Positions 58,748 through 64,000 of a stretch of DNA of 64,000 nucleotides are shown here, one piece after another. The stretch comes from Vibrio orientalis CIP 102891 = ATCC 33934 (lineage in GTDB: Bacteria > Pseudomonadota > Gammaproteobacteria > Enterobacterales > Vibrionaceae). The stretch spans positions 1,302,001-1,366,000 of the forward strand of contig NZ_ACZV01000004.1 of the NCBI RefSeq assembly GCF_000176235.1, given 5' to 3'. Under the pieces are notes generated by a model. It saw only the letters and a list, made by a program, of their open reading frames with translations. It ran no database searches and was not told the DNA's origin. How positions within the stretch are numbered: position 1 is the stretch's first letter; every line of letters starts with the position of its first letter. The position numbers and the translations under genes were made by a program.

Positions 58748-59611
58748 TTGAGTTTAGAAGTCGATATTATTTCGCGGATTACCGAGCGATTCAGCGCACT
58801 ACGAGATGCGGAAAAGAAAGTCGCCAAATTGATCATGGACGATATTGAAACCGCCGCAAACGCTAGCATCACTGAACTTGCAGAAAGCGCTGAAGTGAGT
58901 GAAGCGACCATAACGCGTTTTGCCAAAGCAGTGGGCTGCAAAAACGTCCGTGATATGAAAATCAAACTCGCTCAGACTCTAACAGTTGGTCAGCGTTTTA
59001 TTCTTGAGCCACCCGATCAAAGTGGTTACCAAGGAATATACGAATCGATTAAGCAATCACTCGATATTAACCGTAATCTGGTCAATGAAGCCGATATTGA
59101 AACCGCGGTAGCGTGGCTGCACGGAGCAAGACAAGTCATTTCCATCGGTATGGGTGGCGGTTCTACTATTGCTTCTCAAGAAATGCAGCATCGCTTGTTC
59201 CGCCTTGGCTATGCAGTGGTGTCATACAACGACGGACTCATGTCAAGAATGGTTGCCTCTACCGCTGACAGTAATGACGTTTTAGTTATGCTCTCTGCGA
59301 CAGGCTACACACCCACCATTGTTGAAACCGCTGAGCTTGCCAAAGAATATGGCGTGAAGGTAATTGCGATTACCCCCAAATCGACCCCACTGTCAGATAT
59401 CGCTGATTTGACGCTACCGATTGAGCACCAAGAAACCGACTTTATCTACAAACCTTCTGCATCGCGTTATGCCATGTTGGCGCTGGTTGATGTGCTTTCT
59501 ATGGCACTGGCGGTGAATCATAAACGCCGCTCTCGCGATAAGCTGCGTCGCCTCAAATTGGCACTCGACTCCTACCGTGGTGGCCTCGATCGCCAACCGC
59601 TAGGTGATTAA
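58748..59611 (+). CDS. RpiR/MurR-family transcriptional regulator
   Basis: This 287-residue protein has an N-terminal RpiR helix-turn-helix (about 1-78; ITELAESAEVSEATITRFAKAVGC) and a C-terminal SIS sugar-phosphate domain (about 118-260; ISIGMGGGSTIASQEM, MLSATGYTPTIVETA). Such regulators sense phosphosugars, and KDPG or a like compound is plausible here. The start is a TTG with AGGA 7 bases upstream. It probably controls the divergent clusters on both sides. Confidence 0.88.
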   Translation: MSLEVDIISRITERFSALRDAEKKVAKLIMDDIETAANASITELAESAEVSEATITRFAKAVGCKNVRDMKIKLAQTLTVGQRFILEPPDQSGYQGIYESIKQSLDINRNLVNEADIETAVAWLHGARQVISIGMGGGSTIASQEMQHRLFRLGYAVVSYNDGLMSRMVASTADSNDVLVMLSATGYTPTIVETAELAKEYGVKVIAITPKSTPLSDIADLTLPIEHQETDFIYKPSASRYAMLALVDVLSMALAVNHKRRSRDKLRRLKLALDSYRGGLDRQPLGD

Positions 59612-59625
59612 CTGTTGCTTGATCC

Positions 59626-59661
59626 AAACGCTAACCAACTCGGTTAGCGTTTTTATTTTTT
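59626..59661 (+). terminator. Terminator of the rpiR-type gene
   Basis: AAACGCTAACC and GGTTAGCGTTT form a perfect 11-bp stem with a five-base loop, followed by a T-rich run. It lies 14 bases after the stop. Confidence 0.88.
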
Positions 59662-59781
59662 CGCACCTCACCAATTTCTACCGCTCGATTAAATAGGAAG
59701 TAATAACGACCTAGTTTTTCTCTTTTTCTTTGTACTATTCAGAGTATATTGAGCTCATCACTTCTACAGCAAAACTCGCCC

Positions 59782-60390
59782 ATGAATGAACTAGAAAAAA
59801 TGATGTCAGGCCAAGTGTTTGATGGCGCCGCGCAAGAGATCGACTCGATTCGAACCGCGACTAGCCGCACTCTGCAACAATTCAATACCTGCGTAGATGA
59901 AAACCAAAGAGCTGAGCTCCAACAACAGCTGTTTGGACAGGTCGGGCAAAGTATTATCCAACCACCTTTTCATTGTGAGTTTGGTAAAACCATCTCTATT
60001 GGCAGCGATACCTTCATCAACATGAACGTTGTTATGCTTGATGGCGCTGCAATCACCATTGGTAATAACGTCCTTATTGGACCAAGCGTGCAACTCTATA
60101 CCGCCTCACACTCTCTTGATCATTTAAGTCGCAGAAAGTGGGAAACCTACTGTCTACCTATCACAATCGAAGATGATGTTTGGATCGGCGGCAATAGCGT
60201 GATCAATCAGGGCGTCACGATTGGTGCTCGCTCTGTCATTGCGGCTAATTCTGTAGTGAATAGTGATGTCCCGTCAGACTGCCTTTACGGCGGCACGCCA
60301 GCGAAGTTGATTCGTAAGCTAGAAAATCGAGAAAACGACATAGCCTCTGATATCGAGCCCAATGAAACACTCCACAAGTATCAAAATTAA
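59782..60390 (+). CDS. Maltose/galactoside-type sugar O-acetyltransferase
   Basis: This 202-residue protein is a left-handed beta-helix acetyltransferase of the maltose acetyltransferase (Mat/LacA) type. It uses acetyl-CoA to acetylate sugars. The hexapeptide repeats run from about 65 to 185, with the catalytic His in YTASHSLDH and the end DDVWIGGNSVINQGVTIG, YGGTPAKLIRKLE. The ATG at 59782 begins the family N-terminus; the frame extends to a TTG at 59749. The sugar acceptor is unknown. Confidence 0.87.
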   Translation: MNELEKMMSGQVFDGAAQEIDSIRTATSRTLQQFNTCVDENQRAELQQQLFGQVGQSIIQPPFHCEFGKTISIGSDTFINMNVVMLDGAAITIGNNVLIGPSVQLYTASHSLDHLSRRKWETYCLPITIEDDVWIGGNSVINQGVTIGARSVIAANSVVNSDVPSDCLYGGTPAKLIRKLENRENDIASDIEPNETLHKYQN

Positions 60391-60482
60391 CTATTAACCA
60401 TTAATAATCGATACTTACTGAATAGCTGAAGCTAGCTTAGAGGCGTAATCTAAATTCGAACTTAAGAAAAAGGATCACCACT

Positions 60483-61016
60483 ATGCAAGTAATCACTAAA
60501 TCAGTATTGGCACTTAGCCTATTGGCCGTTGGCTCTGCACACGCATTTGAACTTACCAGTAACGATATTCAAGAAGGCCACCCTATGGCTAAAACGTTTG
60601 AATACAACAGCTGGGGCTGTGATGGTGGCAACCAGTCTCCGCAGTTAATGTGGAAAGATGCGCCCGCAGGGACTAAGAGTTTTGCCATCACGGCTTATGA
60701 CCCGGATGCACCAACTGGCAGCGGCTTTTGGCATTGGGTAGCATTCAATATTCCGGCTAACGTCAGTGAACTACCACGTAGTGTGGATATGAGTAAACTG
60801 GGGGCTACCGAGTCACGTATCGATTACGGCAGCGTTGGTTTTGGTGGCGCTTGTCCTCCTGTAGCTGATGGGATGCACCGTTACCAATTTACTGTGTGGG
60901 CGTTACCGACAGAGAAACTTGAACTCACTAAAGATACGCCATCTGCTGTAGTAGGCTTTACATTGAACAGCATGGCACTAGACAAAGCCAAACTAACCGC
61001 TACTTATACTCGTTAA
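60483..61016 (+). CDS. Exported YbhB/YbcL-type PEBP-family protein
   Basis: This 177-residue protein has a signal peptide (about 1-21, ending AHA) and a phosphatidylethanolamine-binding-protein (Raf-kinase-inhibitor-like) domain with YDPDAPTGSGFWHWV and GGACPPVADGMHRYQFTVWAL. Its E. coli counterparts YbhB (cytoplasmic) and YbcL (periplasmic) have unclear roles; this one should be periplasmic. An AraC-type regulator gene follows after 23 bases and may be co-transcribed. Confidence 0.88.
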   Translation: MQVITKSVLALSLLAVGSAHAFELTSNDIQEGHPMAKTFEYNSWGCDGGNQSPQLMWKDAPAGTKSFAITAYDPDAPTGSGFWHWVAFNIPANVSELPRSVDMSKLGATESRIDYGSVGFGGACPPVADGMHRYQFTVWALPTEKLELTKDTPSAVVGFTLNSMALDKAKLTATYTR

Positions 61017-61039
61017 GTTGAAGTACAGAGGGGGAACTG

Positions 61040-61822
61040 ATGACTCATCCATATCAAGTAACGATATTTCGCGCCGAGCAACTGCAAAAGCTCAGAAACG
61101 TGAGGATTCATTCCCCGAGTATCATTCAGATCATTACTGGCAGTAAACGTCTGTTTTGGAAAGATTCAGCGTTGGATCTTTCCCAATCCGAGCTGTTACT
61201 TTGCGAGGCTTCAGCATCATTAAGCTTCGAAAACCTGCCACAAAAAGGACGTTTTCTTTCCCGCGTATACAGCTTTCATTACTCGCCAAGTGATTCAATG
61301 TTGGAGTTAAGTAGACATAATGAGGGTGGAGAGCTAAGTCCACTACTGGCCAGCGATAAAGCAATGCAAGATACGCTCAATGCCCTATTCTCGTTTAACC
61401 AGCAGAGCATGAGCAAACAAACTCAATCTTACTGGGTGCAAGGTCTCTATCAACAGTTAGCCGAGCGTGGGGTATTGCATCATCTTTTTGCTAACTCAAA
61501 CGCGGCCTTTAGCCAAAAAATCAGCCGCTATCTCGCTTACTCCCCAGGTGAAGAGCACCCGTTAGAGAAGGTAGCCGAGCGCTTTGCGATAAGCCGAGCC
61601 ACCTTGATAAGAAGACTCAAGCAAGAAGGCACCCAATATCGAGAAGTGCTGGCAGAAGTGCGCTTAAATCACGCCTTATACCTGATGCAAAATGGCCATA
61701 CTAATGTCGCACTGTTATCGCAAATGTGTGGCTATCAATCTGAAGGGCGTTTTAGTCAGCGTTTTAAAGGAAAGTTTGGGTTGACTCCAAGTGATTACAT
61801 TAAAACCGTCGTAGCTCAATAA
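61040..61822 (+). CDS. AraC-family regulator, first of two
   Basis: This 260-residue protein has a divergent N-terminal sensing domain and a C-terminal AraC double helix-turn-helix (about 165-255; HPLEKVAERFAISRATLIRRLKQEG, VALLSQMCGYQSEGRFSQRFKGKFGLTPSDYIK). The ATG has GAGGGGG just upstream. It follows the PEBP gene closely. The target and inducer are unknown. Confidence 0.88.
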   Translation: MTHPYQVTIFRAEQLQKLRNVRIHSPSIIQIITGSKRLFWKDSALDLSQSELLLCEASASLSFENLPQKGRFLSRVYSFHYSPSDSMLELSRHNEGGELSPLLASDKAMQDTLNALFSFNQQSMSKQTQSYWVQGLYQQLAERGVLHHLFANSNAAFSQKISRYLAYSPGEEHPLEKVAERFAISRATLIRRLKQEGTQYREVLAEVRLNHALYLMQNGHTNVALLSQMCGYQSEGRFSQRFKGKFGLTPSDYIKTVVAQ

Positions 61823-61901
61823 AAACGACTCTCAAGCTATATTCGGTAGCCAGAATACGCATAATTAAAGACATGGTAATGGTTTTAAAAGGCGAAATAC
61901 G

Positions 61902-62645
61902 GTGAAGTCAAAAGTTTGGTTCAAGCCAGGAATGGTCATCATCTATGGCTCTTCGATCGATGCCTCACCACACCGTCACCATGCGATCCAACTCGCTTGG
62001 CCAACAACTGGGCATAACTGCAAACTCGATCACGCAGACATATCAGCCCCTGTCATTATCGATTCAAACGTCGAACATCAACTCCAACTTGATGAAGGCT
62101 GGATATTACTCGTCGAGCCCACCAGTGCTTTAGGTATCGCACTCTCTCAGCAACTCGATGGACACGCTTATAAAGCGATGACCATTATCCCATCAACGTT
62201 TGACGATGCCGAATACAGTGATGATTTTTCTACGCTGCTTTCGCCATTATTTTCCGGCTTAGAGATTTCAAACCAGTTTCTGCTACTCAATGAAAACACG
62301 GTCACTGATGCCCGTATTAAGCGATTATTGGATGAGTTAAATCAGTGCTTAGGTGATAAGTGCCTAAAACCAAGCCATTGGCGCGCTGCTGATGTGGCTA
62401 AGCAACTCGCTTTATCGGAAAGTCGTTTCCTTCACTTGTTCAGCCAAGAGCTCGGTATCCCTTGGCGACCATACCTACTATGGCGACGGATGATCTGTGC
62501 CGTGAGAGCAATCCTAAATGGGGACTCCGCAACAGATGCCGCTCACATGGCTGGGTTTTCAGATAGTGCACATCTCAGCCGTACTTTTCGCCAAACCTTT
62601 GGTATGACGATTCGCCAAGCCAATACGATTTTTTTAAAAAGTTAG
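61902..62645 (+). CDS. AraC-family regulator, second of two
   Basis: This 247-residue protein has a cupin-like N-terminal part (HRHHAIQLAWP, about residues 24-34) and a C-terminal AraC domain (about 150-245; VAKQLALSESRFLHLFSQELG, AAHMAGFSDSAHLSRTFRQTFGMT). It starts with GTG, with AGGCG upstream. It is unrelated in its N-terminal part to the AraC protein encoded 79 bases before, so this is probably not a tandem duplication. Confidence 0.86.
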   Translation: MKSKVWFKPGMVIIYGSSIDASPHRHHAIQLAWPTTGHNCKLDHADISAPVIIDSNVEHQLQLDEGWILLVEPTSALGIALSQQLDGHAYKAMTIIPSTFDDAEYSDDFSTLLSPLFSGLEISNQFLLLNENTVTDARIKRLLDELNQCLGDKCLKPSHWRAADVAKQLALSESRFLHLFSQELGIPWRPYLLWRRMICAVRAILNGDSATDAAHMAGFSDSAHLSRTFRQTFGMTIRQANTIFLKS

Positions 62646-62715
62646 CCAGTTTATTCAATTTTTACCGCTCAGCAGTGGTTACTCTGTTCACGTATTCATT
62701 GAAGGAGAGTTACCC

Positions 62716-63450
62716 ATGAGTGAGCTATCAAAAGATTATCTACAAACAACGGCTATGCTGGACTTTGATCACCCGGCTATTCAAGGTTTGGTGGCCGAAA
62801 AACAATGGCACACGCTGTCTGACTACGATGCGATTGGCGCTATCTACCATTACGTGCGCGATGACATTCGTTTCGGCTACAACAAAGACGACCGCTTAGC
62901 CGCGAGCCAAGTATTAAAAGACGGCTACGGGCAGTGTAATACCAAAGGAACTTTACTCATGGCGTTACTTCGTGCGGTAGGGATTGCAACTCGATTCCAC
63001 GGATTTACGATTTATAACGAATTACAACGCGGCGCGATCCCAAATTACCTGTTCGCCATTGCCCCAGAGCGTATCATTCATAGCTGGGTTGAAGTCTATC
63101 TCGATGGACGCTGGATAAATTTGGAAGGCTATATCTTAGATAACGATTACTTAGAGCAAGTGCAGAATCGATTTGCCGAGCAAGGTAAGTCATTTTCCGG
63201 CTATGCGATTTCGACTAAATGCCTATCCAACCCTGATATTGATTGGAAAGGTCAGGATACGTATATACAAAGTGAAGGGATAGCCGATGATTTTGGCGTA
63301 TACACCCAACCTGAAGATTTCTATTCCGAGCACGGCAGCAACTTATCGGGCATCAAAAAAGTTGTATTTCGCTATGTCCTTCGTCACTTAATGAACCTGA
63401 ATGTAAATAAGATCCGCAACAATGGTATTGTTAGCGCCAAGATTACTTAA
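62716..63450 (+). CDS. Transglutaminase-like cysteine protease-fold protein
   Basis: This 244-residue cytoplasmic protein has the transglutaminase-like triad: Cys74 in GYGQCNTKGTLLMALLRAVG, His122 in RIIHSWVEVYLDGRWINLEG and an acidic residue near 142. Bacterial members are often peptidases or amidases and their substrates are mostly unknown. GAAGGAGAG is a strong ribosome site before the ATG. Confidence 0.86.
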   Translation: MSELSKDYLQTTAMLDFDHPAIQGLVAEKQWHTLSDYDAIGAIYHYVRDDIRFGYNKDDRLAASQVLKDGYGQCNTKGTLLMALLRAVGIATRFHGFTIYNELQRGAIPNYLFAIAPERIIHSWVEVYLDGRWINLEGYILDNDYLEQVQNRFAEQGKSFSGYAISTKCLSNPDIDWKGQDTYIQSEGIADDFGVYTQPEDFYSEHGSNLSGIKKVVFRYVLRHLMNLNVNKIRNNGIVSAKIT

Positions 63451-63461
63451 GGGTGTTTGAC

Positions 63462-63496
63462 CTCAAGCCTCTAAGTAAATAGAGGCTTGAGTTTGT
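63462..63496. terminator. Bidirectional terminator between the transglutaminase-like gene and norW
   Basis: CTCAAGCCTCT and AGAGGCTTGAG form a perfect 11-bp stem with an eight-base loop, followed by TTTGTT, between converging genes. Confidence 0.75.
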
Positions 63497-63505
63497 TATG
63501 CATTT

Positions 63506-64000
63506 TTAAGCGGTTTGAACTTCACGCAACAAAGAAAACGCTTGATTGATATTGTCTTTGGTGACAATAAAGCCCGTTAAACGCCGTTGTTGATCGTACG
63601 CTTTAGCCACAATACCTTGCGGCGATAACTCGACTTTCCATTGAGAATCCACATCATGAGAACCACCCAGCTGAATTGGATAGCTTGGCGTTTTCACCTT
63701 AATCATCATCGCGGGTATCGTCAGCGTTGAACTTTCAGACATCAAAGTGCTAGCCAATGTGTTAGCACTCAAAATGATAGGTTGCAGATACGCCATCACC
63801 TTGCCGTCAATCTCTGCGCAATCACCAATCGCATAGATACCATCAGCGGATGTTTTCAGTTGCTTGTCCACCACAATACCTCTATTAACCTGCAAACCCG
63901 CTTGGCTTGCTAAAGTCAGGTTTGGTCGTAGTCCAGCAGCTGAGATCACCCCATCAACCTGATAGGTCAACCCCTTATTGCTGGTTACTTCAATGGCCCC
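63506..64000 (-). CDS. norW: NorW-like NADH:flavorubredoxin reductase, 3' part only
   Basis: The 165 visible codons are the C-terminal part of an FAD/NAD reductase whose 5' end lies beyond the window edge. The stretches AAGLRPN, IYAIGDCAEIDGKVMAYLQPI and PAMMIKVKTPSYPIQLGG match the C-terminus of E. coli NorW, which passes electrons from NADH to flavorubredoxin NorV for nitric oxide reduction. The partner norV would be expected further right, outside the window. A generic rubredoxin reductase is the alternative. Confidence 0.82.
   Translation of the reverse strand, partial: GAIEVTSNKGLTYQVDGVISAAGLRPNLTLASQAGLQVNRGIVVDKQLKTSADGIYAIGDCAEIDGKVMAYLQPIILSANTLASTLMSESSTLTIPAMMIKVKTPSYPIQLGGSHDVDSQWKVELSPQGIVAKAYDQQRRLTGFIVTKDNINQAFSLLREVQTA

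Noticed and set aside
61040..62645. Tandem duplication of AraC-type genes
   Set aside because: Only the general AraC DNA-binding fold is shared; the N-terminal parts and lengths differ, so a recent duplication is not supported.
1..64000. tRNA or rRNA genes, CRISPR arrays, insertion sequences, prophage or replication origin
   Set aside because: I found no cloverleaf-like genes, spaced repeat arrays, transposase-like proteins or iteron clusters on reading both strands by eye.

Overview
The window is chromosomal DNA from a marine gammaproteobacterium of the Vibrio type. The evidence is protein-level likeness: SpeA/SpeB, the DUF368 protein, YaiL, IutA and a TagA/StcE-like protease all read like vibrio proteins. 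Many of these relatives sit on the small chromosome of V. cholerae, so a chromosome 2 location is a reasonable guess only. I saw no rRNA, tRNA, phage, insertion sequence or CRISPR array.

Layout. (1) 0.2-9.4 kb: a DUF368 undecaprenyl-phosphate translocase, then an iron locus with a FhuF-like reductase, FhuCDB, a GntR-type regulator and the ferric-aerobactin receptor IutA, with two good Fur boxes. No aerobactin synthesis genes are present, so this looks like uptake of siderophores made by others. (2) 9.4-13.1 kb: a CtlX-like guanidine hydrolase, an ABC exporter and a CspA-type cold-shock protein. (3) 13.2-26.4 kb: five minus-strand genes for secreted or envelope proteins, ending in a UUCG-loop terminator. 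In transcription order they are a 1862-residue protein (Ig-like repeats, chitin-binding module, beta-propeller, cytochrome c motifs, DUF1587/1595/1592/1588/1585 modules), a Tat-exported DUF1552 protein, a small lipoprotein, an M66 mucinase-like metalloprotease and an M64 metalloprotease. Three of the five carry CBM5/12-type chitin-binding modules. (4) 26.4-28.1 kb: AT-rich DNA with a small DUF723-like gene, then yaiL.

(5) 28.3-43.4 kb: a polyamine region. speA-speB make putrescine from arginine. An eight-gene minus-strand operon (puuD-puuR-puuC-puuB-aguB-aguA-gabD-gabT) and the divergent puuA-nhaC pair carry agmatine and putrescine through gamma-glutamyl intermediates to GABA and succinate. 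Both known routes from agmatine to putrescine are encoded side by side. (6) 43.4-48.0 kb: a LysR regulator beside a MATE pump, two small proteins and a BCCT transporter.

(7) 48.3-59.6 kb: a catabolic cluster that I read as a pathway for oxidised chitin. It has a periplasmic GH20 hexosaminidase, sodium symporter, D-aminoacylase-type deacetylase, DSD1-like PLP enzyme, RidA, KDG kinase, KDPG aldolase, a propeller lactonase and an RpiR regulator. Together they fit N-acetylglucosaminic acid -> glucosaminic acid -> KDG -> KDPG -> pyruvate plus glyceraldehyde-3-phosphate. (8) 59.7-64.0 kb: an acetyltransferase, a PEBP-family protein, two AraC regulators, a transglutaminase-like protein, and the 3' part of norW running off the window.

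The two parts most worth a second look are the secreted five-gene operon (3) and the oxidised-amino-sugar cluster (7). Both point to life on chitin or mucin surfaces. All assignments come from reading the sequence and from memory of protein families; no search was run.
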